Shown in pieces: positions 46,227 through 55,194 of a stretch of DNA of 64,000 bases (position 1 is the stretch's first letter; every line of letters begins with the position of its first letter). A program made the translations under genes and the position numbers. The DNA comes from Roseiconus nitratireducens (GTDB lineage: Bacteria; Planctomycetota; Planctomycetia; Pirellulales; Pirellulaceae): NCBI RefSeq assembly GCF_008629675.1, contig NZ_VWOX01000008.1:310001-374000 (forward strand), in the 5' to 3' direction. The notes under the pieces are model-generated. The model worked only from the letters and a program-made list of their open reading frames with translations. It did no database searches and was not told where the DNA came from.

Positions 46227-47705
46227 TCAGGGGGATGCAATCCGTTGCAGCAGTGCGTCAACGAATTCCGCGTCGCGGAACGGATCGGACGTGTCGGCCC
46301 GCCATTGCTTCAACGCGGCCTGCAGCTTTGCCAACTCCGTTTTCATGTCGGGATCATCGGCAAGGTTGTTCCACTCCCAAGGATCATGTTGCAAATCGTA
46401 CAGTTCCCATTCCGGGGGCGATTGAAGCCGTTCAAAGATTTTTCGCACCGGAGACGATGGCTCCCGCTGCAATGCCAGCGCGGGGGCGGGACAACCATCG
46501 ACCGACGGTGCCGGTCGTGCGGTTGCACTGAGTGGATTGTGGATCAGTTTGTAGCGCTGCGTGCGCACGCTTCGGCGGGGGAAGTAGGGCGTCCCGCCGT
46601 GAAATTGGAATTCGGCAAACAAGTGGGTTCGCCAGTCCGTGGACTCATCGGGACGGTCCGTCAACACCGGTCGTAGCGATGCGCCGTGCAAATCTTCCGG
46701 GATTGGCAATCCCGCCGCGTCCAGGAAAGTCGGCACGATGTCCACGGCCGAGACCAGACGCTTGGAGGCGTGCGGCTGCGAAACGCCGGGCCATCGCACC
46801 AGAAACGGGACCCGCAGTCCGGCTTCATAGCAGGTGGTCTTCCCGCGACCGACCGGCGGACCGTGATCTCCCAGAATGATCAAGACCGTGTCGTCTTCGT
46901 GTCCGGTTTCCTTCAAGACATCCAGCATCATTCCGATCCCCGCGTCGGCGCGACGAACGCAGTTGTAGTAGCCGGCGACCCGGGAAAGCATCTTGTCGTT
47001 GTCCACGCCTTGGAACGGAAACGCGTTGACCGAGTCGGCGGTGCGCGGCTGCTCGGGGATGCCGTCCACCTGGTCGGGGAATTCCGTTCGGCCCGTCCGC
47101 CGACCGTTCTTGCGAACCGCCTGGACGTGCGGATCGAAGACGTTGAACATCAGGAACCAGGGCTGCCCGCCGGAATCTTGAATGAAGTTTCTGGCCAATT
47201 CGGCCTGGTCGCGAATCTGTCGGCTACCGAAGCCCGAATTATCCTTCACATCCAAGGTGAACGACGATTCCGGATTGACGTGCAACTTGCCGATGACCGC
47301 GGTGCGATAGCCGGAACGTTTCAGGATGTTCGGCAGGGTCCTGGATTGGACCTCACCATGAAGGTGAAACTTTCGGGCCGGCGGCAAGTCGCTGAGCGCA
47401 TTGGCCAGGCCGTACTGCCCGTTGGCATGGGGATAAAGCCCCGTCAGCATCGCCGAACGGGAAGGGCTGCACGAAGCCTGTGCGACATGGGCGACTTCGA
47501 ATCGAACCGCCGAACGTGACAGCTCATCCAATCGCGGTGTTTGGGCCTGCGAATCGCCGTAGCAGCCGAGTTGCACGCCCAGGTCATCGGCGGTGATCAG
47601 CAGCAAGTTGGGCGATTTGGCCGCTGCGACGCCCGACCCCACGAGCACGAGAGATGACAGTGTGCAGCAGATCGCCGCGGCGCGGCGTCGGAGTTCCTGA
47701 ATCAT
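46227..47705 (-). CDS. Sulfatase (formylglycine-dependent)
   Basis: 492 residues. Signal peptide (ICCTLSSLVLVGSGVAAA). N-terminal metal Asp pair in LLLITADDLG (Asp40, Asp41). Catalytic motif CSPSRSAMLTG with Cys79 as the formylglycine precursor. Late metal site LIILGDHGPPVGRGKTTCYEAG, where the canonical DHG is intact. C-terminal subdomain contains the family ELYDLQHDPWEWNNLADDP. Close in type to S1-family heparan/iduronate sulfatase-like enzymes of planctomycetes; the substrate is unresolved. Maturation needs an FGE or anSME enzyme encoded elsewhere. Confidence 0.95.
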   Translation of the reverse strand: MIQELRRRAAAICCTLSSLVLVGSGVAAAKSPNLLLITADDLGVQLGCYGDSQAQTPRLDELSRSAVRFEVAHVAQASCSPSRSAMLTGLYPHANGQYGLANALSDLPPARKFHLHGEVQSRTLPNILKRSGYRTAVIGKLHVNPESSFTLDVKDNSGFGSRQIRDQAELARNFIQDSGGQPWFLMFNVFDPHVQAVRKNGRRTGRTEFPDQVDGIPEQPRTADSVNAFPFQGVDNDKMLSRVAGYYNCVRRADAGIGMMLDVLKETGHEDDTVLIILGDHGPPVGRGKTTCYEAGLRVPFLVRWPGVSQPHASKRLVSAVDIVPTFLDAAGLPIPEDLHGASLRPVLTDRPDESTDWRTHLFAEFQFHGGTPYFPRRSVRTQRYKLIHNPLSATARPAPSVDGCPAPALALQREPSSPVRKIFERLQSPPEWELYDLQHDPWEWNNLADDPDMKTELAKLQAALKQWRADTSDPFRDAEFVDALLQRIASP

Positions 47706-47827
47706 GATCTGATTTCCGGTGGGGAATCGATGGAAGTGGCAATCTGGTGACCGAACTTGATGCGGCCGCGACGTTCAGGTGAGGCATCACCAGAAGCTGA
47801 TCTATCAGGTGCGGTCCGAACGCCGAA

Positions 47828-49186
47828 TCACAAGCCGTACTGCTCGGCGTACTCGCGTTCCTCGGATGTCAGTTGATACATGTCTTGAATCAACTGGACA
47901 TCACAGGGCCGCTGCTCCACTTTTCGGCGGGCAAACATTCGTTGCTGGGTGTTGACCATCACGTCAGCCGGCAACAACGACTGTTGGCCAAACAGCCGTG
48001 CGTAGTTGACGAAACCCGGGACATTGGACGTGACAAATCCATACAACATGCTGCAGACCCCAATCACCTTCCCGGTAAAGATGCTGGTATTGATCGCGGT
48101 CTTGCTGTAATCGCCCATGATGCACCCGAGAAACTGCATGCCCGTGCTGACCTTTTCGCCGCCGTACTCGATGTTGATCTTTCCGTACGTGTTCTTCAAG
48201 TCGCTGTTGCAGGTTCCGGCACCCAGGTTGATCCAGCTGCCAAGGTAGCTGTGCCCCAGAAACCCATGGTGCTGCTTGTTGGTGTACGGTTCGATCACCG
48301 ACGCCTCCACTTCGCCACCGATCTTGACGGTATGCCCCAATGAGACGCCATCTTTCAATGCGGCGTGTTCAATCACGCGCGTTCCCGGTCCCGCGTAGAC
48401 CGGACCGGACAGATAGCAGAACGGTCCCACCTTGACGTTTTTGTCCAACAGAATTGGGCCCTCACTGGTGTCGACGGAAGCGTACTGTCCGATCGAGACG
48501 CCTTCGGCGACGTAGACGCCTTCGGCGGACTCCTTGTACTTGCCCTCAGCCAGACGGTGCGTCATTGCCGCCGGCATTTCACGCATGTGCCATGAAACCA
48601 CGTCGTGGGGCCAATCGAACGTCGGCAAGTCGCCGGCATCCAAGTCCAGGGTGTCGGCCGGCAACTGCTGGGCAGCCTGCAAAAGTCGTTGGACGATTGC
48701 TTCGCCGCTTCCTCGCAAAAGCTGGGCCGTGGAATTCGCCTTCGCCGCTTGAAACGGTGACGCCATCTCCCCGGCGGGTTGCGGTTTGGCCGACCCGCCC
48801 GGCGGGAATTCTTGACGCTGGAACTGCGACGCCGGAATGCGGGCAAGCAGCACCACGCCGGTGTGTGGACACTGGACGGCGCCGAACGCCTTGTTGCGGC
48901 ACAACGTTTTCAGCTGCGACAACAACTCGACGCGGGGAACCAGGCGGGCATTGACCAGCAGGATGTCATCGCCTTCCAAAATCGAGTCATCGGGAGGTGC
49001 GAGCTGCTGATCCAGCCGTTGTTGCTCGGCAAGGTACTGCCGAACGGAAACCGTCACATTCCCGCCCAGGCATCGCAACCAATCCACCAGCCGGTAACTC
49101 GCGCAGGTGATCGCATACGCCGGACGCGCGTGCGTGATGGGTTGCAATCGATCGACGCGGCCATCCTCGTAACAGACAATTTGCAT
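47828..49186 (-). CDS. GlmU-like sugar nucleotidyltransferase/acetyltransferase family protein
   Basis: 452 residues. The N-terminal part (MQIVCYEDGRVDRLQPITHARPA) matches the short alternative GlmU-type family rather than classical GlmU, which begins with LAAGxGTRM; that pyrophosphorylase loop is absent. The C-terminal two thirds form a left-handed beta-helix with hexapeptide repeats (VYVAEGVSIGQYASVDTSEG, VKVGPFCYLSGPVYAGPGTR) and the acyltransferase-site region HGFLGHSYLGSWINLGAGTC, NSDLKNTYGKI. It may supply UDP-N-acetylglucosamine or a related sugar nucleotide for surface glycans, but with the Walker-like nucleotide loop missing its first activity is uncertain. Divergent from the next gene. 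Confidence 0.82.
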   Translation of the reverse strand: MQIVCYEDGRVDRLQPITHARPAYAITCASYRLVDWLRCLGGNVTVSVRQYLAEQQRLDQQLAPPDDSILEGDDILLVNARLVPRVELLSQLKTLCRNKAFGAVQCPHTGVVLLARIPASQFQRQEFPPGGSAKPQPAGEMASPFQAAKANSTAQLLRGSGEAIVQRLLQAAQQLPADTLDLDAGDLPTFDWPHDVVSWHMREMPAAMTHRLAEGKYKESAEGVYVAEGVSIGQYASVDTSEGPILLDKNVKVGPFCYLSGPVYAGPGTRVIEHAALKDGVSLGHTVKIGGEVEASVIEPYTNKQHHGFLGHSYLGSWINLGAGTCNSDLKNTYGKINIEYGGEKVSTGMQFLGCIMGDYSKTAINTSIFTGKVIGVCSMLYGFVTSNVPGFVNYARLFGQQSLLPADVMVNTQQRMFARRKVEQRPCDVQLIQDMYQLTSEEREYAEQYGL

Positions 49187-49432
49187 CGTGCGAAGTTTCC
49201 AGGAAGTGTGGAAGCGAAAAGTGTTGAGGCGGACGGTGCCGGTTTACCGGTCGGATTGTATCGGTCGTGCAGTGTACTCAAATCGGACATCGGTTCCGAC
49301 GGGGATTCCGGTAGCACCGAGGGGCATTTGCCCGCATCGAACGTACGTCACCGATTACGCTTGCGTGCTCGGGCCGGCGGAGCTGGCGCGTTTCGATGTT
49401 GCACCGACGCGTTCACCTCACGTTCAGATCCC

Positions 49433-50551
49433 ATGCAACCTGCGCGATTGCTGCTCTGCCTGCTGCCCTGGTTCCTTTCACCCCCGGCCGGTGCACAGCA
49501 GCCAACCGACGAGGACCTGTCCACCTGGGTCAAGCACCTTTCGGACGATTCTTACACCGCACGGCTGGTCGCGCGTGAACGGTTGCTGCAATACGCCGAA
49601 CGTGGCGCCGAAGAGTCCGAAGCGGTGGAAGCACGACTCCGCCAGCCGGTCTCGCCGCGTCGAGACCTGGAATCCTACCTGGCACGTCGGTCCCTGCTGC
49701 AAGCGATGGCACAGGTCTCTGAACGCCGACGTTTAGATCGTTTCCTACATGATCCGGCATTCGACCGTGATCGATTGGAAGGATGGTCCGCGTTTCGACG
49801 TCACGCCGGCGACGATTCTGTGTCGCGTCGGCTGTTCGCAACTATTTTCCAGCGGTTCCCCGATCAGTTGCAACGTTTGTCCGATTCGCAATCCGCATCC
49901 TTGATCCAGCCGCCGGAAACACTCGATCGAAACGATTCGGCAGCCTGGGCAATGGCGTTGGTTGCTGCTTGCGAATCGCACGAACAGCATTTGGGCGAAA
50001 ACACCTTTCGGCTGGTATCGGCGCTACGGTGCTTTGGCACCGGTCCTCTGCCGAACTCCGAGGGCGAACGCCATGTCATCAAGCGCTTGGTCGGCGCCTA
50101 CTTGCAAACATCACCGGCCGACGTCCGTGATCGGATGACCATCGGCGTGCGGTTCGAATGCCGTGAGCAAACATTGCAACTGTGCCGACTCGTTTTGGAC
50201 GACCCCTCGCAATCACCATCGGCCACCGTCACGGCCATGTTGGCGGCATCCGCTCTGGAGGGACCCTCCGAAACGATCGATGCCTGGATCCAGCGATACG
50301 GCACGGATTCGCGCACCAGTCACGTTTGGCGATCGTTGGTCGAACCGAAGACGACCCGTCGAACCCAGGTTCGGGATGTCGCCGCAGCACTGCAATTGCA
50401 CCGCGAAGGTCGCGATCCTCGTGAGCACGGATTCACCGCTTTGATCGCCGATCCGATCCTGGTCTTCCAGGCATACAGTCTGGGATTCGCCTCCGAGCAG
50501 GAACGCCAGGAAGCCCAGCGCCAACGTATTTCAATCCGATCCGACCGCTAG
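49433..50551 (+). CDS. Secreted protein of unknown function
   Basis: 372 residues from ATG 49433; the frame stays open far upstream, but that part is antisense to the GlmU-like gene. Signal peptide (LLLCLLPWFLSPPAGA). The mature protein is Arg/Glu-rich and almost entirely helical, with repeating patterns of about 35-45 residues (DEDLSTWVKHLSDDSYTARL, LESYLARRSLLQAMAQVSER) that resemble HEAT-like helical repeats, a common feature of planctomycete secreted proteins. No enzyme motif. It converges with rph, 33 bp apart. Confidence 0.75.
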   Translation: MQPARLLLCLLPWFLSPPAGAQQPTDEDLSTWVKHLSDDSYTARLVARERLLQYAERGAEESEAVEARLRQPVSPRRDLESYLARRSLLQAMAQVSERRRLDRFLHDPAFDRDRLEGWSAFRRHAGDDSVSRRLFATIFQRFPDQLQRLSDSQSASLIQPPETLDRNDSAAWAMALVAACESHEQHLGENTFRLVSALRCFGTGPLPNSEGERHVIKRLVGAYLQTSPADVRDRMTIGVRFECREQTLQLCRLVLDDPSQSPSATVTAMLAASALEGPSETIDAWIQRYGTDSRTSHVWRSLVEPKTTRRTQVRDVAAALQLHREGRDPREHGFTALIADPILVFQAYSLGFASEQERQEAQRQRISIRSDR

Positions 50552-50584
50552 GCGACCAACCGCCCGTGGATCGGGTTCCTTCGC

Positions 50585-51286
50585 TCAAGCGGATTGCAAC
50601 ACTTCCCGCTGTCGCTGCGTCAGTTGTTCGATCCCACGACGCGCCATCGCGATCATCTCCGTCAGCTGAGAATCGTCAAACGTCGCCTCCTCACCCGTTC
50701 CCTGGATTTCAACGAACCGACCGCTTCCGGTCATGACGACGTTCATGTCGACGTCGGCGGCGAAATCCAAGTCGTAATCCAGGTCCAATTTGACTTCGTC
50801 TTCGATGACCCCGACGCTGACCGCGGCGATGCTGTCGCGCAACGGGCCTTCGCCGATCGTGATGCCCGGCAATTCATTCTGAATCGCCTTGGCCAAGGCG
50901 ATGAATCCACCCGTGATGGCCGCGGTGCGCGTGCCGCCGTCGGCTTGCAAGACGTCGCAATCGACGACGATGGATCGTTCTCCCAGGGCCCGCAAATCCA
51001 CGACAGCGCGCAGCGAACGCCCAATCAATCGCTGGATTTCCGTCGTCCGTCCGTCCAGCTTGCTGCGTTCGCGTCGTTTCCGCGGCACGGTGCTGCCGGG
51101 CAACATGTTGTATTCGGCAGTCACCCACCCCTTGCCTTTTCCTTCCAACCATGGCGGAACGCTGGGTTCCACCGAGGCGGCGCACAACACGATGGTTTGA
51201 CCCGACTTGTAAAGCACGTTGGCGGGATGGTTCGGAAGGTAGCCGAGTTGAATTTCGACGGGCCGGAGTTCGTTGGCGGGACGCAT
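50585..51286 (-). CDS. rph: Ribonuclease PH
   Basis: 233 residues, full length. Phosphorolytic 3'-5' exoribonuclease that trims tRNA 3' ends. It follows the family line by line: RPANELRPVEIQLG, YKSGQTIVLCAASVEPSVPPW, KGKGWVTAEYNMLPGST, the phosphate-site RTTEIQRLIGRSLRAVVD, VVDCDVLQADGGTRTAAITG and DLDYDLDFAADVDMNVVMTG. Conserved catalytic Arg and Asp residues are present. It heads no obvious operon; argF lies 70 bp upstream on the same strand, so it may be the last gene of the arginine transcription unit. Confidence 0.96.
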   Translation of the reverse strand: MRPANELRPVEIQLGYLPNHPANVLYKSGQTIVLCAASVEPSVPPWLEGKGKGWVTAEYNMLPGSTVPRKRRERSKLDGRTTEIQRLIGRSLRAVVDLRALGERSIVVDCDVLQADGGTRTAAITGGFIALAKAIQNELPGITIGEGPLRDSIAAVSVGVIEDEVKLDLDYDLDFAADVDMNVVMTGSGRFVEIQGTGEEATFDDSQLTEMIAMARRGIEQLTQRQREVLQSA

Positions 51287-51356
51287 GCGTGACCGAGGGA
51301 TGGGAGGAGGGCGAGAATCTAAGCCGTGGGCGGACAGGGTTCAGCGAGTGCTTCGG

Positions 51357-52289
51357 TCAGACATTCTTGCTGATCCAATCGCGGGCCAGCATCCACACCA
51401 GCAAACCCTTTTGGGCGTGCATCCGATTGCCTGCCTGGCGAATGATCGCGCTGCGATCACCGTCCATCACTTCATCGGAAATCTCTTCCCCGCGGACCGC
51501 GGGCAGGCAATGCATCACGCAAGCGCTCGAGGGCGCGGCGGCGATCAATGGGTTGTTGACCTGGTAGTCGGCGAACGCGCGACGTCGCTCCAGCATCTCC
51601 GCCTCCTGGCCCATGCTGGTCCAGACGTCCGTGTAGATCACATCCGCGGTGGCGACCGCGGCATCGGCATCGTGCATCGTTTCGACGCTGGCGTTGGGAC
51701 AGACCTTGGCCAATCGCGACAACCAGTTCGAATCCATCTCGTAACCTTTCGGACAGGCGAGCGTGAATTTCATGTCCAACATCGCGCAACCCAGGGCTAA
51801 CGATTGCGCCACGTTGTTCCCGTCACCGACGAATACCAGATGCTTCCCGGTGTAGGATCCGAAGATCTCCTGGATCGTCAGGATGTCGGCCAGAGCCTGA
51901 CAAGGGTGACAAAGATCGGTCAAGCCGTTGATCACCGGCATGGCGTCGAAACTGGCCAGTTCCTCGACCCGCTCGTGCAACTTGGCGCGGCACACCACCG
52001 CATCGATGAATTGTCCGAGCACGTTGGTGAAGTCCGAGGGCGCTTCCCGTTTTCCCCAGCCCACGTCCTGGCCAAGAAACAGGCTGGATCCACCCATCTG
52101 CACCATCCCGCTTTCAAAGCTGACGCGGGTCCGCAAGCTGGGTTTCTCAAACAGCAACGCCACGACCATGTTGCCCAGAATGGACGGCCGCTCTCCCACC
52201 TGCCATTTGGATTTGACCACCGTCGCGATCTTCAGGATCAACTTCAAGTCGTCGGAGCTGATATCGAACAAAGAAAGAAAGTGTTGCAT
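51357..52289 (-). CDS. argF: Ornithine carbamoyltransferase
   Basis: 310 residues. Makes citrulline from ornithine and carbamoyl phosphate. Carbamoyl-phosphate motif FEKPSLRTRVSFE: the usual STRTR is SLRTR, so one contact residue differs. HPCQ motif in DLCHPCQALAD, and the ornithine loop VMHCLPAVRGEEI. SMG-loop equivalent MGQEAEM. Third in line with argB and the ArgD-like protein; 41 bp after that gene. A related N-acetylornithine or succinylornithine specificity cannot be excluded because of the SLRTR change. Confidence 0.93.
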   Translation of the reverse strand: MQHFLSLFDISSDDLKLILKIATVVKSKWQVGERPSILGNMVVALLFEKPSLRTRVSFESGMVQMGGSSLFLGQDVGWGKREAPSDFTNVLGQFIDAVVCRAKLHERVEELASFDAMPVINGLTDLCHPCQALADILTIQEIFGSYTGKHLVFVGDGNNVAQSLALGCAMLDMKFTLACPKGYEMDSNWLSRLAKVCPNASVETMHDADAAVATADVIYTDVWTSMGQEAEMLERRRAFADYQVNNPLIAAAPSSACVMHCLPAVRGEEISDEVMDGDRSAIIRQAGNRMHAQKGLLVWMLARDWISKNV

Positions 52290-52330
52290 CGAACTGTTGC
52301 TTACTCAGGTGATTTGATTGGGAGTGATTC

Positions 52331-53764
52331 TCATTCGGTCGGGTCGGCCGAGGCGGACTCCACCGCACGGTCGGCTTCCGCCACGCCGTCGGCTTCGGCA
52401 TTGACCTCTTGATCGGCGATCTCGTGATCGGCCTGGGCCTGTGGGTTGGTTTCGTCAGAGTGGCTGGCGGGAGTTTCCGTGGCCATGCCACGCTCGGCAT
52501 CCCGCAAGACGCCCGCGATCCGGTCGATCAGTCGACGGCATCCCTGATCATTCAGACTGGGCGGCGGTTGCAGCAGAAATCCGGTCGGATCGATCGGCTG
52601 CAGGGAGAGCGAATGTTGCCGAGCCAATCGGACCAGATCCGCTGCCGGCACGTCGGTCTGCACGGCAAGTGTCAGCCCGCAAACGGACAGATCGCGAACC
52701 AATGAGCATTCGCTAATCGTCTGGGCCAGGTCGCGGGCGAAGCCTTCGGCTCGTTCGGCAACCTTGGCAAGACTGTCACGGCGGATCATTTCCGAAAGCG
52801 TCGCCAGCACCGCCGATCTGGTCACCGACAGCGTCGGATCCGCCCAAATCGGTTCCGACGGCGGATGCTCCGGCGCCGCAAACCCCTGGGAACCACTTAG
52901 CATCAACGCCCCGGGCAACCCGGCGAACAGGCCCGCCGATGCGATCAGCACGTCCGCGGCAATCGGCTGCGGCACTTCGTCATCGGCTATTTCACCCGCA
53001 CCGCCACGCGATGCCAGCGTCGAACGCGACGATGCCAGCGAAGAAAACGTCAACGGCTCTCCCGTCGCACCAATGCACAGCGTCGATTCGTCCACGATCA
53101 ACAGCGCCCCGTGCTGGTCGCATGTTTGCCGAGCGGCCGACAACAACTCGGGATCCAATGCAACGACACCATCGACCAGATTGACCGGGCTGAGGATCAC
53201 GGCGGCAACCGTTTCGTCGACAACCTGCCGCAACCGATCGATGTCGCCGGCCCCAACATGAGCGAAGCCGGCGACCATGGGTCCATAACCGTCGTGCAAT
53301 TCCGGACGCCCACTGGCCGTCCGGCACGCGGCCGTGCGGCCATGATCGCTTCCCACCAGGGACACAATCTTGAAGGCCGAAGGATCGCGTCGGCGTGCCC
53401 AGGTGATTGCCGCCTCGAGCGCTTGATCCGGCGAGGCGAATAGCATCGATTGCGTGACGCCGTTCCCCACCGGAGACGGTCGGTCGGCAATCCATCGGAT
53501 CAACCGCTCGCTCAATTCCCTGTCGTCACGAAACTGATCCGGCAAGAAACGATCGCGGAGCGGGTCACCGCCTCCTGCGCGGACCGATTCCATCATCTCC
53601 GCAACGATCGCTTGATCGCCCGCGGGAAAAAAACTGTGTCGCCCGGCGCAACCGTCGATCCAGGGCAAATCTTCTTCGATCGAAGAACCGCTTGTCGGCG
53701 CCACGTCTTCCGTTGGCAACATGGACTCGGGTTCGGACGGCTCGGTCACGCTATCCTCGGACAA
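52331..53764 (-). CDS. ArgD-like aminotransferase homologue lacking the PLP lysine (pseudoenzyme?)
   Basis: 477 residues from TTG 53764 (GTG 53749 and ATG 53722 are alternatives). The middle is clearly related to acetylornithine aminotransferase: HGRT (141-144), GALLIVDESTLCIGATGEP in place of the ArgD DEVQTGVGRTG region, and DVLIASAGLFAGLPGALM in place of DIMTLAKALGGGLPIGA. In that alignment the Schiff-base lysine is Ala277. The whole protein has only two lysines (132 and 334), neither in that place. The phosphate-binding SGAEANE is ASPDQALE and EPIQGEGG is SPVNLVDG. Asp225 is kept. The N-terminus is shortened and an acidic tail (430-477) is added. It is therefore probably inactive as a transaminase; a regulatory or scaffolding role in arginine synthesis is an inference. 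Confidence 0.9.
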   Translation of the reverse strand: MSEDSVTEPSEPESMLPTEDVAPTSGSSIEEDLPWIDGCAGRHSFFPAGDQAIVAEMMESVRAGGGDPLRDRFLPDQFRDDRELSERLIRWIADRPSPVGNGVTQSMLFASPDQALEAAITWARRRDPSAFKIVSLVGSDHGRTAACRTASGRPELHDGYGPMVAGFAHVGAGDIDRLRQVVDETVAAVILSPVNLVDGVVALDPELLSAARQTCDQHGALLIVDESTLCIGATGEPLTFSSLASSRSTLASRGGAGEIADDEVPQPIAADVLIASAGLFAGLPGALMLSGSQGFAAPEHPPSEPIWADPTLSVTRSAVLATLSEMIRRDSLAKVAERAEGFARDLAQTISECSLVRDLSVCGLTLAVQTDVPAADLVRLARQHSLSLQPIDPTGFLLQPPPSLNDQGCRRLIDRIAGVLRDAERGMATETPASHSDETNPQAQADHEIADQEVNAEADGVAEADRAVESASADPTE

Positions 53765-53886
53765 AATCAGATCCAGGGTCGGTGGGGAAAAGAGATCAGG
53801 TCACATCGGCACAAGGCGAGGTTCGCGGCGAATCCGAAAAATCACGCCCGGCCGCCGGACGGGCAGGCTTTTCAGAACCGCATCCT

Positions 53887-54804
53887 TCACGTCTTGTAAA
53901 TCTCGGTCCCGACGCCTTGCGAGGTGTAGATCTCCAACAACAAGGAGTGCCGCAAGCGTCCATCAATGATGTGAACTTTCTTCACGCCCCGACCCAGCGT
54001 GTCCAGACAGGCCTGGACCTTGGGGATCATCCCCGAATCGATCACGCCCGAGTCGATCAGCTCCATCGCCTCCTGCTCGTTGAGCGAGTGGATGATGGTT
54101 TCCGGATCATCCTTGTCACGGCGGACGCCGTTGACGTCGGAGAGGAAGACCAGTTTTTCGGCGCCCAAGGCCTGGGCGACCGCCATCGCGGCCGTGTCGG
54201 CGTTGACGTTCAGGTGCCTACCGCCTTCACCCTCGCACATGCTGGGGATCACCGGAACCTGGTCGGTGTACAACAGCCCTTCGATCACACTGCGATCGAC
54301 ATCCGTCACCGTTCCCACGTGTCCCAGGTCTTCGCCGGTGTCCAGGGTCAGCGGCTTTCCAAACAACACGTTGGTCGTGGAAAACGACAGATTCATTGCC
54401 CGACCACCGAGCCGTTCAATTTCTTCCGTCAAGAACACATTCAGCTCGCCGGCCAGCACTCGTTCGACAATTTCCAACGTGGCATCATCCGTCACCCGCC
54501 GGCCGCGAACGAATTGCGGCTCAATCCGGGCCGCCTGCAACGCGCGGTTGATCGCTTTGCCGCCGCCGTGAATCAGCACCGGCTTCATCCCCACGGTTTC
54601 CATGAAAATCACATCCAGCAGGATGTGCAGCAGGGCGTTTTCGTCGTCCAGCACACTGCCCCCCAGCTTGATCACGGTCGTCTTGCCGCGAAACTTGCGG
54701 ATCCATCCCATCGCTTCGATGAGGGTGTCGGCTTTGGCGATCGCTTCTTGCACGCGGGAGACTCCGGCGACTGGGAAAGGTAGACTGGCGACCGATTCGG
54801 TCAT
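53887..54804 (-). CDS. argB: Acetylglutamate kinase
   Basis: 305 residues from ATG 54804; a GGAG lies about 8 bp upstream, and an in-frame TTG at 54843 is less likely. Phosphorylates N-acetylglutamate in ornithine synthesis. Amino-acid-kinase landmarks: TTVIKLGGSVLDDE, KPVLIHGGGKAIN, the NAG loop RVTDDATLEIVERVLAGELN, NVNADTAAMAVAQALGAEKL and the closing LFLSDVNGVRRD-type segment. The N-terminal helix VQEAIAKADTLIEAM is typical of arginine-feedback-regulated hexameric NAGKs, so feedback inhibition is possible. Divergent from proC over 390 bp. Confidence 0.95.
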   Translation of the reverse strand: MTESVASLPFPVAGVSRVQEAIAKADTLIEAMGWIRKFRGKTTVIKLGGSVLDDENALLHILLDVIFMETVGMKPVLIHGGGKAINRALQAARIEPQFVRGRRVTDDATLEIVERVLAGELNVFLTEEIERLGGRAMNLSFSTTNVLFGKPLTLDTGEDLGHVGTVTDVDRSVIEGLLYTDQVPVIPSMCEGEGGRHLNVNADTAAMAVAQALGAEKLVFLSDVNGVRRDKDDPETIIHSLNEQEAMELIDSGVIDSGMIPKVQACLDTLGRGVKKVHIIDGRLRHSLLLEIYTSQGVGTEIYKT

Positions 54805-55194
54805 GTGGTCCACTCCGGTGGTGGGTGCGTTGGACTCGGTCAAGCCGCTTCGGCAACCGGATTTTCCCGGGCTTGGGCGGTGAAAAACCGACCATGCTAG
54901 GTTCAGGCCCGATGGGGGTCAATTGAAGTCGCGACGGCGAGACCGGTCCGAATGCCGTCCGGCCGGTATTTCGGCGGGCCGAGGCCGGGGAATCCCGACG
55001 GGACGTGGCCCGTGGGCGTGCCGCCATGGGGCCGCCGATCGATGATGGCGGGGCGGTGAATCCGCGTGGCGTGTGCAAACCGAGCCCGCTGATCAGAGAC
55101 GGCCAAGTGGCCCCGACGCCCGACGCATTGGGCTCCACCCGGACCGGCTCCCCCACCCGTTCCTCCCAATTGCTAGCTACAGGAAGAAGACTTG
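54805..55194. other. Divergent argB/proC control region
   Basis: 390 bp between two start codons. It should hold both promoters, but no operator or riboswitch could be identified. It is GC-rich with several short GGCC/CCGG palindromes. AGGAAGAAG at 55181-55189 is the proC ribosome-binding site. Confidence 0.5.
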
